Positions 8,738-19,023 of a stretch of 64,000 nt of DNA are shown here, in pieces (positions within the stretch are counted from its first letter, which is position 1; every line of letters begins with the position of its first letter). A program made the position numbers and the translations under genes. The stretch is from Pedosphaera parvula Ellin514 (GTDB lineage Bacteria; Verrucomicrobiota; Verrucomicrobiia; Limisphaerales; Pedosphaeraceae). The stretch spans positions 1-64,000 of the forward strand of contig NZ_ABOX02000016.1 of NCBI RefSeq assembly GCF_000172555.1, written 5' to 3'. The notes beneath the pieces are model-generated. The model was not told the DNA's origin. It worked only from the letters and a program-made list of their open reading frames with translations, and searched no databases.

Positions 8738-10837
8738 ATGGGCAATGGCAGAAAAAATCTTTTCGCAATCTCTCTGCTATTGGCTTTTGGCACTCTGGCT
8801 GTTTACCTGCCATCGCTCGGTAATCATTTCACCACCTACGACGATCCCCAATACGTCACGGCAAATGATCACGTAAACAGCGGACTGACACTCTCGAACC
8901 TGCTTTGGGCCTTTACCACCGGACATGCCGGCAATTGGCATCCGCTGACCTGGATTTCGCACATGCTTGATGTGCAGTTGTACGGGCTACAGCCTGTCGG
9001 CCATCATCTAACTAATGTGCTGCTGCACACCGCCAACACACTCCTGCTGTTCTGGACGCTCTTTGGCATGACCCGGCGTCCGTGGCTCAGTATGATGGTC
9101 GCCGCCCTGTTTGCCTGGCATCCGCTGCATGTGGAATCGGTGGCCTGGATTTCTGAGCGCAAGGATGTTCTCAGCACTTTCTTTTTTCTGCTGACCCTTT
9201 TGAGCTATTCCCGCTACGTTCGCCAGCGTTCCAAGGCCTTTTATTTAATCAGCCTTTTCTGTTTCGCGTGCGGCCTGCTTTCCAAACCGATGCTCGTGAC
9301 TCTGCCTTGCGTGCTCCTATTGCTTGATTTCTGGCCGCTCGAACGCGCCCAACTTAAAGACCTCATGGCCTGGAGAAAACTTGCCTTCGAGAAAATCCCT
9401 TTCTTCACCCTGGCCATCGTCGTCAGCGTCATCACTGTCATGGTTCAGTATCAGGGCGGCACAATTTCCTCGATGGTCAAGCTTCCGCTTGGCGCACGCA
9501 TGGCAAATGCATTTGTCTCGTACTTCCGTTATGTTTTGAAATTCCTTTGGCCAACTGACCTCTCGGTCCTTTACGTGCACCCAGGACACTGGCCTTCCGC
9601 CTTCGTTGCCAGTGCGGTTTCATTCGTGATCGGCATCACCATTTTAGCTCTGGGGTGTGCCTCACGGCGTCCTTACTTCCTGGTGGGCTGGTTTTGGTTC
9701 CTTGGCACTCTTGCTCCTGTAATTGGATTGGTTCAGGTCGGCGTGCAATCCATGGCCGATCGCTACACTTACATTCCCTCCATCGGTCTGTCAGTTCTCC
9801 TGACGTGGGGCCTAACTGAACTGGCTCAGCACAAAACCCAACTCCTCACACTCGCGAGTGCAGGTGCTCTCAGCGTCTGCCTCGCGCTCACCTGGCAGCA
9901 GGAGCATTATTGGAAAGATGGCCAAGCCTTGTTTCAACACGCGTTGGAAATTGCGAACCATGAGTTTCCTAATGTTTCGCTCCAGTCCTCCAATGTCCCG
10001 CTGACCTCGGGATTTGCCGATATCCATTTCAACCTCGCTCTTGCATTGGAAAAAAATGGCTACCTCGATGATGCTCTCCGTCACTATGACGAAACTTCAA
10101 ACTTAAAACCGAATTATCTCAATGCGCATTACGATCAAGGTGTCATCTTTGCCAATCAGGGAAAATCAGCCGAATCGATCGATCAATTTCGCGCGGAACT
10201 GAAACTCAATCCGAACAATTCCCGTGCACTCAATAATCTCGGCACCGCACTCATGCAAACAGGCGAAGCCAATGAGGCGTTCGCCGCTTTTCTACATGCA
10301 TTGGCACTCGACCCCGCCAATCCCACGATTCACTACAATACAGCAAACGCCTATGCCAAATTGCATCGCTGGCCTGAAGCTCAGCAGGAATACGAAGCTG
10401 CCCTGCGGGAAAACCCTGATTTGCCTCTCGTTAGTTATGCCCTAGCCGGCGCTTTGCTGGCCCAAGGAAAAACCAGGGACGCCTTGGTTATTTATCGGAA
10501 ACTTCTGCAAAGCAATCCCGAGCAACCGCAGCTTTTAGATCGCATCGCCTGGATACTTGTCACCAATCCTGATCCGAACATCCGCAACGGCACCGAAGCT
10601 GTTCGCCTCGCCCAACATGCCTGCGAACTCACTCACAATTCCAAACCAGCGCTCCTCGCCACACTGGCCGCCGCTTACGCCGAGGCGGGCCGGTTTGATG
10701 AAGCGGTCGTGACTCAAAAGAACGTTTTGAATCTGATCTCGAGCATCCCGAATGAAACTGGATTCAAAGAGGCCTCTCAACGGCTTGAATTATATGAATC
10801 GCACAAACCTTTCCGCGATGGTTCGGCTCTCAACTAA
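8738..10837 (+). CDS. TMTC-like multi-pass GT-C glycosyltransferase with C-terminal TPRs
   Basis: 699 residues. About the first 400 form many TM helices; the first periplasmic loop has TTYDDPQY (Asp-Asp near residues 35-36, the expected GT-C catalytic position) and the motif HPLHVESVAWISERKDVL matches the HPxHxExVAxxxxRxxxL signature of TMTC proteins. From about residue 425 to the end there are TPR repeats (HYDETSNLKPNYLNAHYDQG, LNNLGTALMQTGEANEAF). Eukaryotic TMTCs are polyprenol-dependent O-mannosyltransferases; bacterial homologues are widespread in Planctomycetes/Verrucomicrobia and mostly uncharacterised. The likely role is transfer of sugar to envelope or exported proteins. It starts 56 nt after the response regulator but no coupling is evident. 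Confidence 0.85.
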   Translation: MGNGRKNLFAISLLLAFGTLAVYLPSLGNHFTTYDDPQYVTANDHVNSGLTLSNLLWAFTTGHAGNWHPLTWISHMLDVQLYGLQPVGHHLTNVLLHTANTLLLFWTLFGMTRRPWLSMMVAALFAWHPLHVESVAWISERKDVLSTFFFLLTLLSYSRYVRQRSKAFYLISLFCFACGLLSKPMLVTLPCVLLLLDFWPLERAQLKDLMAWRKLAFEKIPFFTLAIVVSVITVMVQYQGGTISSMVKLPLGARMANAFVSYFRYVLKFLWPTDLSVLYVHPGHWPSAFVASAVSFVIGITILALGCASRRPYFLVGWFWFLGTLAPVIGLVQVGVQSMADRYTYIPSIGLSVLLTWGLTELAQHKTQLLTLASAGALSVCLALTWQQEHYWKDGQALFQHALEIANHEFPNVSLQSSNVPLTSGFADIHFNLALALEKNGYLDDALRHYDETSNLKPNYLNAHYDQGVIFANQGKSAESIDQFRAELKLNPNNSRALNNLGTALMQTGEANEAFAAFLHALALDPANPTIHYNTANAYAKLHRWPEAQQEYEAALRENPDLPLVSYALAGALLAQGKTRDALVIYRKLLQSNPEQPQLLDRIAWILVTNPDPNIRNGTEAVRLAQHACELTHNSKPALLATLAAAYAEAGRFDEAVVTQKNVLNLISSIPNETGFKEASQRLELYESHKPFRDGSALN

Positions 10838-10891
10838 GGCTTGTATGGCACCAGCAAATAGGTGTCGGGTGAATTAGCTGAATGACGCAGT

Positions 10892-11482
10892 TCATCTACG
10901 TGAACGCCTTCCATATAGAAACCTCTCTGCAATGCCCCGGCTTTTCAGCAACTCTGCTTGAAGTGGAACTTTCGGATTAACGCCTAGTCTGCAAGAACCT
11001 GTCGGAGAAATCCTTTTCTCCAAATACTTCAAAGCTTTCCTCTCGGTGGCGTGACTGCTCCAGCCAACCACTGGAGTCACGCGATAGGTTGTGCCCTCGG
11101 ATTCGTATTCGCAAACAATCCTCCAATCCCAAACCCACCCGCCATGTTCACCCGCGGAAAGGACCTGCCTTAATTCCCGGTCCACACAGCGGCCATAAAC
11201 AATCTTCCAGCCGCGTCGTTTCTTCCGTGCGAACAACCATAATCCCATGAACATAACCACCAAACCGGCGACGATCATGGCCGACGCGGCATTATAAAAA
11301 CCAGCCAGGCTTCGCATGCGGAAAAACAAAATCAAAAAGAGCATCGAAAAACCAATGATGAACCCAATCGCACCGCATGCTGGTAGAAAGGATACAACAC
11401 CCCGCACCTTAGTATCCTCATGTGGTATCTTTTTGATTCTCCAACCTGAGTCACTCCGCCTTTCCTTGCTTTGTGTGTTCAT
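10892..11482 (-). CDS. Membrane protein with two TM segments, DUF3592-like
   Basis: 196 residues from MNTQSKERRS; a start 33 nt upstream would overlap the preceding gene. Two TM segments at about residues 32-54 and 62-84 are followed by a soluble domain with GWKIVYGRCVDREL and WRIVCEYESEGTTYRVTP, the 'G.V...Y.Y.V.G..Y' layout of DUF3592 proteins. It is last in a minus-strand five-gene run that opens with another DUF3592-like protein (13568-13996). Function of the family is unknown. Confidence 0.65.
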   Translation of the reverse strand: MNTQSKERRSDSGWRIKKIPHEDTKVRGVVSFLPACGAIGFIIGFSMLFLILFFRMRSLAGFYNAASAMIVAGLVVMFMGLWLFARKKRRGWKIVYGRCVDRELRQVLSAGEHGGWVWDWRIVCEYESEGTTYRVTPVVGWSSHATERKALKYLEKRISPTGSCRLGVNPKVPLQAELLKSRGIAERFLYGRRSRR

Positions 11483-11498
11483 AAGGCTTGAGGCTGTC

Positions 11499-12578
11499 TC
11501 ACTTTTGTGGCTCAACCCAGGGGCGAAGTCTGAACTTTACCACCGACGGCGGGGACTGCCGGGTGACGGTCACTTTGGTAGAGCCCACAAAAGCAAGTCG
11601 CAGTGATCTTGAGAGCCCCTCGAACCCCCAAAATTCTGGTTCATCATCTGCGACGGGCTTGCGAGGCGGGGGTTCGCCCAAGTTGAAAACCTCCGCCACC
11701 AGCGTATACGTGCCCGGCTCCAGGAGTGCAGTCTGGAAATGTCCATCCTCGCCTAATTCCACAGCGTCGAAGCAGGGTTCCAATTTTGATTTAAAGTCGA
11801 GGGGACTGCCGATGGCCGTGGCTGAACCCAAGTAGAGGTATGCCCCAGCCAGGTTTGTGGTTGGTTCCAAGCCGGTCACCTGCCCCTGAACACGCTGTCC
11901 CAGCGAGCGCACAACGTGAACCTGTTGAGTGCGGCCTGACTTGAGGTCGAGTCGCTGGAGGTCGCTTCTTACGAACTCGGCAGGGTCGCCAGACATAAAC
12001 ATGAAGCCGGAATTTGTCGGACCTCCTATCCTTATTCGAGAAAAATCGTATGTGCCGGCAGTGAGATTGCTCAACACGATTTGTCCGCCGTTGGAAACCT
12101 TTGCCGTCGTCTTCAGGGTGATATAGTTCCATAGTGGCAACTTCAATTTATTGGTGCGAAGTGTCAGCTCAAAATATGCCTCCGCCACGTCTCCGGGAAT
12201 GTCATAGCGGATGAGCAAGGTTGCCGGTTTCGGCAGTGTGATTTTCAAAGCCTGCCCCGGCCCTGAAGCTTCGACCGGCTGGATCATCTGGCCATCCTCC
12301 GAAACAACTATGACACGTGTTTTGTTTTCGCCAACTCCCCTGAGCAAAAAGCGCCCCACATCGTCGGTGTTTGTAGTGGTGCCTTTGAATGCGCCACACC
12401 CAAATTTGCCATCCATCAGAAACACAACTTGCGAGGTGGCATCAAGCACCCGCGCGCCCGCCACCGGCCGCCCGGCGTCATCCAGCACCACCCCGTGAAT
12501 CTTCTCCTCAGCCGGGCTGGTCGAAACCGCCAGCAGGCCGATCGCAACGGCGAACAGGATTTCTTTAATGTTTCTCAT
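11499..12578 (-). CDS. Exported protein with carboxypeptidase-regulatory-like domain
   Basis: 359 residues with a signal peptide (IKEILFAVAIGLLAVSTSPAEE). Residues 27-110 are a carboxypeptidase-regulatory-like Ig fold: IHGVVLDDAGRPVAGARV, then TNTDDVGRFLLRGV. A second such repeat appears near residue 235 (VQGQVTGLEPTTNLAGAYLYL ... EDGHFQTALLEPGTYTLVAE). These beta-sandwich modules occur in periplasmic and surface proteins and usually mediate binding. It sits 3 nt after the gene at 12582, so it is co-transcribed with the membrane proteins around it. Confidence 0.75.
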   Translation of the reverse strand: MRNIKEILFAVAIGLLAVSTSPAEEKIHGVVLDDAGRPVAGARVLDATSQVVFLMDGKFGCGAFKGTTTNTDDVGRFLLRGVGENKTRVIVVSEDGQMIQPVEASGPGQALKITLPKPATLLIRYDIPGDVAEAYFELTLRTNKLKLPLWNYITLKTTAKVSNGGQIVLSNLTAGTYDFSRIRIGGPTNSGFMFMSGDPAEFVRSDLQRLDLKSGRTQQVHVVRSLGQRVQGQVTGLEPTTNLAGAYLYLGSATAIGSPLDFKSKLEPCFDAVELGEDGHFQTALLEPGTYTLVAEVFNLGEPPPRKPVADDEPEFWGFEGLSRSLRLAFVGSTKVTVTRQSPPSVVKFRLRPWVEPQK

Positions 12579-12581
12579 TTG

Positions 12582-13247
12582 TCATTTCAATCTCTCCTCG
12601 GATTGAAAGGTGCCGCGCCTGATGAGAATACTATTGATATTTGAGCCGGTCCCTTTCATGAACGTCACGTTGAGGGTTTTGATCGTGTTATAAGGGCCAA
12701 GTGTGAAGTAACGGATGCCAGGTGCCCCGGAGATGCCGCTTCTAAAAGGATTGAAACCAAGGAAATTAGTAACAGACGCATCGTCGTGCATTCCCAGCAA
12801 CTCACTATCGGTGGGAAGTGAAGGGCGGTACGCAGGCCCAGAGCGCCGCCCTGTGGCAGCATCCCAAATATAGCGATCTTCCCGCATGACTGGGAATATA
12901 GGACCCGGACACACCGTTAACTTATCGAAATGGAACCACCGATTTGTTTGCCCGGCCACCTCGTCCTTCCTCGCATGCCAACCAGTGCGGGCAGTGACCT
13001 TCTCGACGCCGGCCCAGGCTGATGGCAAGGGGTAGTCGCCCGGCTTGTTGGTGGTTACCAGTGAAGCGAGCACGTGCTCACGAACATTCCAATCCGCTGC
13101 CGGAAGAATGATTGAAGGAGGCGCGTTGGACTGCGCTTTCGATAGCGACATGGAAAGCAACGTGACCACCATTACCAGAATTAAAATGGAGCCAGCTGCA
13201 ACAGCAATAATGGTTGGCTCAGGTGACTTGTGAGGCTGCGGTGTCAT
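12582..13247 (-). CDS. Membrane-anchored hypothetical protein, 221 aa
   Basis: One TM segment at about residues 12-35 (TIIAVAAGSILILVMVVTLLSMSLS) followed by a large extracytoplasmic domain with many Trp, Arg and Pro residues (DRYIWDAATGRRSGPAYRPSLPTDSELLG). No family recognised. It overlaps the preceding gene by 4 nt (ATGA), a translational-coupling arrangement, and is 3 nt before the carboxypeptidase-regulatory-like gene. Confidence 0.65.
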   Translation of the reverse strand: MTPQPHKSPEPTIIAVAAGSILILVMVVTLLSMSLSKAQSNAPPSIILPAADWNVREHVLASLVTTNKPGDYPLPSAWAGVEKVTARTGWHARKDEVAGQTNRWFHFDKLTVCPGPIFPVMREDRYIWDAATGRRSGPAYRPSLPTDSELLGMHDDASVTNFLGFNPFRSGISGAPGIRYFTLGPYNTIKTLNVTFMKGTGSNINSILIRRGTFQSEERLK

Positions 13248-13525
13248 TTGTCATTTGGTTTCGAGCGATACTTCTCAGCAACCAACCAAAGCATAGGGCC
13301 AACAAAGAAGGCCATACCAATGAAAAACAATCCAATCCCACACACGAATCCGTTCTCCTGATCAATGCCGTCAAGAACCAGCACCACGCCGCCAAGAATG
13401 CAAAATACGAAGGATACGAACGGCGCGGTTCGTGCGAGAGATTTCATAAGAGCATCAGCCTGCTTCGTTTGGACAGCCCAGATGACCAATCCAAGGATGA
13501 TCAACGCCACCACCGGAACGACCAT
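13244..13525 (-). CDS. Small membrane protein, three predicted TM segments
   Basis: 93 residues with hydrophobic segments at about 1-18, 33-51 and 62-81, ending in a basic tail (EKYRSKPNDK). No family recognised. Stop overlaps the start of the next gene (ATGA). Confidence 0.65.
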   Translation of the reverse strand: MVVPVVALIILGLVIWAVQTKQADALMKSLARTAPFVSFVFCILGGVVLVLDGIDQENGFVCGIGLFFIGMAFFVGPMLWLVAEKYRSKPNDK

Positions 13526-13567
13526 ATCAATTTCCTGGTTTGTTTTGAATTGCCTGTCGCTTGAGTT

Positions 13568-13996
13568 TCACATTTTCGATGAGTCAAGGGAGTATAAAAT
13601 ATGACCACCCACCCCTGAAAAGCAGACTGCAATAAATGCGAGCACAATGCCGGGCATGTACAAAGTCGAAAACGACTTGATCACGCCTTGAGCGGGATTG
13701 TTTAAATCATACAAAACCTTCACCTGATCTCCAATCCTGTTAAGATGGGTGTTGGAGCCGATGTTTGAAGTAATAACCACCGGGTTTCCACCTTTGGCGG
13801 TGAATTGCACCTGAGATCGGTAGTGCCTCTGGCCGTCCCTGATGGATTCAACATAGCCAACCACAATGCCAGGGGCGCTTTTCCATCCATTTCGTTTGCG
13901 AAAAGCGCCACGGAACAAACAAAAACTGAAGAACAGGCATACCAAACCGATAAGTGAAAAGACGACGCCTACCATGAACATAATTTTAAATTCCAA
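13568..13996 (-). CDS. DUF3592-domain membrane protein
   Basis: 142 residues. TM helices at about 5-27 and 112-134 bracket a soluble domain with GWKSAPGIVVGYVES, YRSQVQFTAKGGNPV and GDQVKVLYDLNNPAQG. The latter, VxVxYxPxNPxxA, is the hallmark of DUF3592. First gene of a five-gene minus-strand operon. DUF3592 proteins are of unknown role. Confidence 0.8.
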   Translation of the reverse strand: MEFKIMFMVGVVFSLIGLVCLFFSFCLFRGAFRKRNGWKSAPGIVVGYVESIRDGQRHYRSQVQFTAKGGNPVVITSNIGSNTHLNRIGDQVKVLYDLNNPAQGVIKSFSTLYMPGIVLAFIAVCFSGVGGHILYSLDSSKM

Positions 13997-14324
13997 GTTA
14001 AACTTCAGTTAGGGATTCTGCAGATTTGCCGATATCTGATTCTATTTTGCATTGCTGGACAGATGAACCGATGACGATAGGCAGGCAGTTTCCCAAGTTC
14101 TGCCGCCGCACCATCCGCACATTCTCCGTTATACTGATTCTCCTGATAGCACCCGCCGATTGGGAAATCCGACAAGAAATTGTTGCCAGGACGGTTATCA
14201 GTTACGGGCAGTTGGAAACAGTTTTGGATGGAGGCGAGGGGAACAAAGTTTTGATTTTCGAACGCTGCCTGCGTTTGCCGCATCTGCTTGCTATCATTTC
14301 CTTTTAGTTTAAAAATTCATACGC
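13997..14324 (+). other. Divergent intergenic region
   Basis: About 330 bases between the divergent DUF3592 operon and the PVC haem-protein gene, likely holding promoters for both. A plus-strand frame starting at 14071 would give a 78-residue peptide with a hydrophobic stretch (TFSVILILLIAP); I do not consider it supported as a gene. Confidence 0.35.
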
Positions 14325-16895
14325 ATGAAGCTGTCGTTCAGAAGAACTGTACTCACCTTTTTAGCCGCCACTTGCCCGCTCGCGCAGGCTCAGATCGGCG
14401 ACAAATCGGATAAGCGAGGAGAAGTCCAGAAGTCGCTTGTCCCTCGCGAGTTAATTCCGCCATCGCCCGCGCTCTCCGTGGTGGATGCGCTAAAGAGTTT
14501 CAAGCTGCAGCCCGGCTTTCACATCGAATGTGTCGCTAGCGAGCCGCTGGTCGAGGATCCGGTGGTGGCGCAGTTCGATCCGGATGGCCGGCTTTGGGTG
14601 GTTGAAATGCGGGGTTTCATGCCCGACCTGGATGGCAACGGCGAAGATGCTCCTGTGGGGCGGGTGGTTGTGCTTACTGACACTGATGGCGATGGCAAAA
14701 TGGACAAGAGCACCGTGTTTGCGGATGGGCTCGTTCTGCCTCGCGCCCTGGCTTTTGTCGGCGGTGGGGTGCTGGTGGGAGCGCCGCCACATCTTTACTT
14801 CCTGCGGGACACAAATGGAGATGGCAAGGCTGATGAAAAGATTGAGATCGCCTCGGACTTCGGGGTGGCTGTCGATCCGAAGCGTCCTGAACTTGCCAAT
14901 CCTGAACGGGAGCCGAACAGTCTGTTGTGGGGCATTGACAACTGGATTTATGGCGCGGCTTACATGACACGCTTCAAATATGATCAAGGCGAATGGAAAC
15001 ATGGTGTCACCATATTTCGTGGCCAATGGGGTCTCAGCCAGGATGAAAACGGTCGCCTCTTTTATAATTCCAACAGTGACCAACTGCGTTACGATGCCAT
15101 TCCTTCCACCTATATCGGGCGCAACCCAAATTTCCTCCAGGCCCATGGCAACAACGTCAACGCGGCTGAAAATCAGTTCGTGTGGCCTGCACGCGTCAAC
15201 CCCGGAATCAATCGCGGTTACCGTCCTGATATGCTGCGTGACGGTCGTTTGAAGGAGTATACCGCCGCCTGTTCACCCTACGTCTTTTACAGCGATCTTT
15301 TTCCCCAGGAATTTTACGGCAATGTCTTTGTCGCTGAACCGGCCGGGAACCTGGTTCGTCGCAACATTCTCTCCGAAACCAATGGTGCCGTCCTCGGCAA
15401 AAATCCCTACGACAAGGCAGAGTTTCTGGCCTCCACTGATGAACGTTTTCGCCCGGTCCACTTCACCACCGGGCCCGACGGAGCACTCTATATTGTGGAT
15501 CTTTACCGTGGCGTGCTGCAGCATCGCATTTCCCTGACCACCTATCTCCGCAATCAGTCTGCGGAACGCAATTTGGACAAGCCGATTCATCTTGGCCGCA
15601 TCTACCGCGTTGTCCCTGATGGCCGGGACGCAATGAACAAGGCCCACTTTTCCGTCGAGTCTCCGCTGCAATGGATCGATCACCTGTCACATTCCAACGA
15701 TTGGTGGCGTTTCACCGCGCAACGATTGCTGGTTGAAAAACATGATCCCGTCACCATTCCCGCCCTCAAGAGTCTGGCTCTGAATGGTGCTCAGCCGCTG
15801 GGAAGATTGCATGCGCTCTGGACGCTTGATGGCCTCAAAGCCCTGGATCAATCCACGGCTCAAAAAGCTTTGACGGACAAAGACGCGCGTGTCCGTGCGG
15901 CAGCCATGCGCCTGTGCGAAAACTTTTTCGACTCGGAAGAGAAGGCTGAAGTTCTCAACAAACTATTTGCTTTGAAGACAGATGCGGCGCCTGAAGTTCA
16001 ATTGCAACTCGCACTCACCCTGGGCGAGGCTCACGATCCGCAGGCAGATTTCGTTCTGGCCAATCTCGCTACGACCGCCCAAACAAATGCGTTCCTGCCC
16101 GACGCCATTTTGAGCAGTGTACATGGCCGCGAATTGGAGCTGCTACGGAAGCTGGTTTCCACACTTGATTGGAAAAAGCCTCAGGGCATGCAAGCGCGGG
16201 TTCTCAGTGGCCTGGCGGCTTGCGTGGTTATTCAGCGCCAGCCCGAGCGCGTGCAGCAACTGCTCGCCTTGATCGCCGACTGCGGAATTGCCGCCCAGCA
16301 ACAATCGCTGTTGGATGGCATCGCCTCCACAGCTGGTGTCACGACTAAAAAACCTGTGAAGCTCGCCAAAGCACCCCAGGCGCTTACTGTGTTGGCGGGA
16401 GATACCAATGACAAAATCTCTACTCGTGGAAAGAAGATATCCGCCCTGTTCACCTGGGCTGGCAAGCCGGGCGCAAAACCCGAGCCCGTCATTCCACCGC
16501 TCACCACCGAGCAGCAGAAGCGCTTTGAAGCCGGCAAACCATTGTTCCTGGGAAGCTGTGCCGCCTGCCATCAATCGCACGGCATGGGCATGGAAGGCCT
16601 GGCACCGCCCTTGGTGGATTCCGAATGGGTGCTCGGTTCAGAACAACGTCTAGTGCGTATCGCGCTGAATGGTCTCCATGGCCCCATCAAGGTAAATGGC
16701 AAAGGTTATCAGCTCGATATGCCCAGCATGGGCCTCTTCGATGATGAGCAACTCGCGGCCATTCTTACTTACATTCGTCGCGAGTGGGATAATGGTGGTT
16801 CGCCAGTGGATTCGGCCACTGTGAAGGCTATTCGTGCCGCAAATGCCAAACGTCAGGAGGCGTGGAGCTCTGACGAACTGTTGAAGATTCAATGA
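14325..16895 (+). CDS. PVC-type membrane-bound dehydrogenase-like protein with HEAT repeats and c-type cytochrome
   Basis: 856 residues with a signal peptide (MKLSFRRTVLTFLAATCPLAQAQ). Residues about 50-440 are the PVC-specific beta-propeller dehydrogenase-like domain, recognisable by FDPDGRLWVVEMRGF, DTDGDGKMDKSTVFADGL, NSLLWGIDNWIYGA and DGALYIVDLYRGVLQH. Residues about 450-640 are HEAT-like helical repeats. The C-terminus is a cytochrome c domain with haem motif CAACH at about 745-749 and a later Met (MPSMGLF) as possible axial ligand. It should act in the periplasm, passing electrons from an oxidised substrate, perhaps a sugar or alcohol, to its own haem. The substrate cannot be read from sequence. 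Stands alone. Confidence 0.9.
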   Translation: MKLSFRRTVLTFLAATCPLAQAQIGDKSDKRGEVQKSLVPRELIPPSPALSVVDALKSFKLQPGFHIECVASEPLVEDPVVAQFDPDGRLWVVEMRGFMPDLDGNGEDAPVGRVVVLTDTDGDGKMDKSTVFADGLVLPRALAFVGGGVLVGAPPHLYFLRDTNGDGKADEKIEIASDFGVAVDPKRPELANPEREPNSLLWGIDNWIYGAAYMTRFKYDQGEWKHGVTIFRGQWGLSQDENGRLFYNSNSDQLRYDAIPSTYIGRNPNFLQAHGNNVNAAENQFVWPARVNPGINRGYRPDMLRDGRLKEYTAACSPYVFYSDLFPQEFYGNVFVAEPAGNLVRRNILSETNGAVLGKNPYDKAEFLASTDERFRPVHFTTGPDGALYIVDLYRGVLQHRISLTTYLRNQSAERNLDKPIHLGRIYRVVPDGRDAMNKAHFSVESPLQWIDHLSHSNDWWRFTAQRLLVEKHDPVTIPALKSLALNGAQPLGRLHALWTLDGLKALDQSTAQKALTDKDARVRAAAMRLCENFFDSEEKAEVLNKLFALKTDAAPEVQLQLALTLGEAHDPQADFVLANLATTAQTNAFLPDAILSSVHGRELELLRKLVSTLDWKKPQGMQARVLSGLAACVVIQRQPERVQQLLALIADCGIAAQQQSLLDGIASTAGVTTKKPVKLAKAPQALTVLAGDTNDKISTRGKKISALFTWAGKPGAKPEPVIPPLTTEQQKRFEAGKPLFLGSCAACHQSHGMGMEGLAPPLVDSEWVLGSEQRLVRIALNGLHGPIKVNGKGYQLDMPSMGLFDDEQLAAILTYIRREWDNGGSPVDSATVKAIRAANAKRQEAWSSDELLKIQ

Positions 16896-17028
16896 TCCAA
16901 CAGGGCGGATTGAGTCGAGTTTATTGCGGTGATTTGAAGCTTCCCAATGGCAGCTCCTTGTGCTAAATTAAAAACATCACAAAGGTAGTGAGCCACCAAG
17001 GCTTTGAGCACCAGAAAGCAACGAGCGC

Positions 17029-17343
17029 ATGTGGACGGAATATTTTATCTTGTTTGGCGTTATGCTCCTGTTCTATGCCCTGATGAAGGTGTCTTGCGGC
17101 TGGGTTCCCAAACCGCTCTACCCTCCTGAAAAACCCTCGAAGACTCCCGGCCACGGCTTTGATCCTTCGCCGGTCACCGGCCGTATCGAGCAACTCCGAC
17201 ATGATTATTCACCTGAGCTGCACCACCGCCCGGACGGGTTTAAGCGTGAACTGCGGCTGACCGCCTGCCGTGAAGCTTTGCGCGCGCAACCCTTTTTCAA
17301 CAAAGAGACCGCGGATGAGCTCACAGCGGAGCCGCAATCCTAA
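17029..17343 (+). CDS. Small membrane-anchored hypothetical protein
   Basis: 104 residues with a TM segment at about residues 4-22 (YFILFGVMLLFYALMKVSCG), then a Pro-rich linker and a polar domain rich in His/Arg (HHRPDGFKRELRLTACREALR). Family not recognised. Ends 6 nt before the convergent kinase gene. Confidence 0.6.
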   Translation: MWTEYFILFGVMLLFYALMKVSCGWVPKPLYPPEKPSKTPGHGFDPSPVTGRIEQLRHDYSPELHHRPDGFKRELRLTACREALRAQPFFNKETADELTAEPQS

Positions 17344-17349
17344 AACCGC

Positions 17350-19023
17350 CTACGCTGTCCGCTTCGCATCCAACGTATTCCGGACCACGCGCAACATGAA
17401 CTTGGGATCAAATGGTTTTTGGACCAGCATTAACCTTTCGGGCAGGGTGATGTTCTTCGTGAGCACTTCGGCACTGTAACCACTCATGAATACGACCTTC
17501 AAATCAGGATTCCTGCCTTGCAGCTGTTTCGAGAGTTCCACACCATCGATTCCTTCCGGCATGACCACGTCGGTCAACAGCAATTGCACACCGGCAAGCA
17601 CCTGCTCGGATAGTTGCAAAGCCTGCGCACCCGTGGCTGAGGCAATGATGTTATATCCATAACGCCGCAGCAAAATTCCAACCAACTGCCTGGTTGTCGG
17701 ATCATCTTCCACCAGCAGGATGGTTTCTGTCCCATTCAGGCTTCCGGTTTCCCCCTCTGGTTTTTTCACCTCCGGCGCCGCTTCGGTCACCGGGAAATAA
17801 ATGCGAAACGCAGTCCCTTTGGACAGGACGCTCTCGACCTCTATCCAGCCCTGATGATGCCGCACAATCTCCAACACACTTGCGAGGCCCAGGCCTGTGC
17901 CTTTGCCCATTTCCTTGGTCGTAAAAAATGGCTCGAAAATTTTCGTCAGGTTTTCCGGGGCGATGCCGCAGCCGGTATCGGCGACCCTCAGGCAGACAAA
18001 ATCTCCAGTGCGGGCCTGCGGATGCAGAGCCACATGCGCGGTATCAATCCTGGCCAACCGGCTCTCGATCACCACCTCCCCGCCAGCCTCCATGGCATCG
18101 CGTGCGTTGACGGCAAGGTTCAGGATAATCTGCTCCAGCATGCCGGCATCCGCTTTGATGCTCGGAAGTCCTGTGTCATAGCTAAAATAGACATGCACGG
18201 CCTCACCGAGGAGGCGCTTCAGCATGTTTCCAAACCCTTCAAGCACCTGGTTAAAATCCACCACGCGCGGCTCCATAATTTGACGGCGGCTGAAGGTGAG
18301 CAATTGGCGCGTCAAGGCGGCCGCATGATTGGCCCCATCCTTGATGGAAATGAGGCTTTCCTTTTCTTCCGCGGCGTCCGTTAGTTTTTCTGAGTCCAGC
18401 AGTAACGCCAGATTGCACTGAATGGAGGTGAGGAGATTGTTAAATTCATGGGCTATGCAACTGGAAAGCTGCCCGATGGCTTCCATTTTCTGCGACTGAC
18501 GCAACTGAACTTCCATCTGCTTGCGTTCAACGGCATATTGTAGCGTCCGCGTGAGCAAAAGCAGGTTGAGATGCTGCTTGGGCAGGAAATCCTGGGCTCC
18601 ACTTTTAATGGCGGCCACACCAACGTCCTCGTCATCGATGCCGGTAAGAATCACAACGGGCAAATTGGGGTTGAGTTGGAAAACCTTTTGAAAACTTTGC
18701 AAACCGATGCTGTCCGGCAAGGTCAGATCCAGCAATGCGGCATCATAAAGCTGCTCGGTTAACGCCTCCATGGCGGCGCCCAGGCTTTCCACATGCCGCA
18801 CCTCGAACCGTGGCGAATCCGAATCCAAAAGATACTCGCGTATCAGCCGGCCGAAATCCGGCTGGTCTTCCACCAGCAAAATGCGGTTCACCTTCGCAAC
18901 GTCCCTTGCTGCGGGAACTGCCGCTTTTTTCGCTGTGCGAACTTGAGACACAGCCGAATTATTTTGAGGCAAAGCCCTTTTAGCGGAACCGGATATTCCG
19001 TCGTCGTGCGCATGAGTTGTCAT
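17350..19023 (-). CDS. Hybrid histidine kinase, REC-HisKA-HATPase-REC
   Basis: 557 residues from MTTHAHDDG; a start 21 nt upstream is possible. No TM segment, so cytoplasmic. First receiver at about residues 45-165 ([10 protein letters not shown], phospho-Asp in [10 protein letters not shown], Lys in FLPKQ). A short coiled linker leads to the H-box [15 protein letters not shown], then the N-box [11 protein letters not shown]1 [11 protein letters not shown] and G2 [10 protein letters not shown]. The C-terminal receiver has [21 protein letters not shown] and QKPFDPKF. The HEFNNLL H-box places it in the HPK4-like group common in hybrid kinases with a leading receiver. Input therefore arrives by phosphotransfer to the N-terminal receiver; the stand-alone regulators at 8217 and 20707 are candidate partners. 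Confidence 0.93.
   Translation of the reverse strand: MTTHAHDDGISGSAKRALPQNNSAVSQVRTAKKAAVPAARDVAKVNRILLVEDQPDFGRLIREYLLDSDSPRFEVRHVESLGAAMEALTEQLYDAALLDLTLPDSIGLQSFQKVFQLNPNLPVVILTGIDDEDVGVAAIKSGAQDFLPKQHLNLLLLTRTLQYAVERKQMEVQLRQSQKMEAIGQLSSCIAHEFNNLLTSIQCNLALLLDSEKLTDAAEEKESLISIKDGANHAAALTRQLLTFSRRQIMEPRVVDFNQVLEGFGNMLKRLLGEAVHVYFSYDTGLPSIKADAGMLEQIILNLAVNARDAMEAGGEVVIESRLARIDTAHVALHPQARTGDFVCLRVADTGCGIAPENLTKIFEPFFTTKEMGKGTGLGLASVLEIVRHHQGWIEVESVLSKGTAFRIYFPVTEAAPEVKKPEGETGSLNGTETILLVEDDPTTRQLVGILLRRYGYNIIASATGAQALQLSEQVLAGVQLLLTDVVMPEGIDGVELSKQLQGRNPDLKVVFMSGYSAEVLTKNITLPERLMLVQKPFDPKFMLRVVRNTLDAKRTA

Noticed and set aside
14026-14307. Plus-strand frame with a hydrophobic stretch between the DUF3592 operon and the haem protein
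   Set aside because: No family, no upstream ribosome site, and it occupies a divergent promoter region; composition is not convincingly protein-like.
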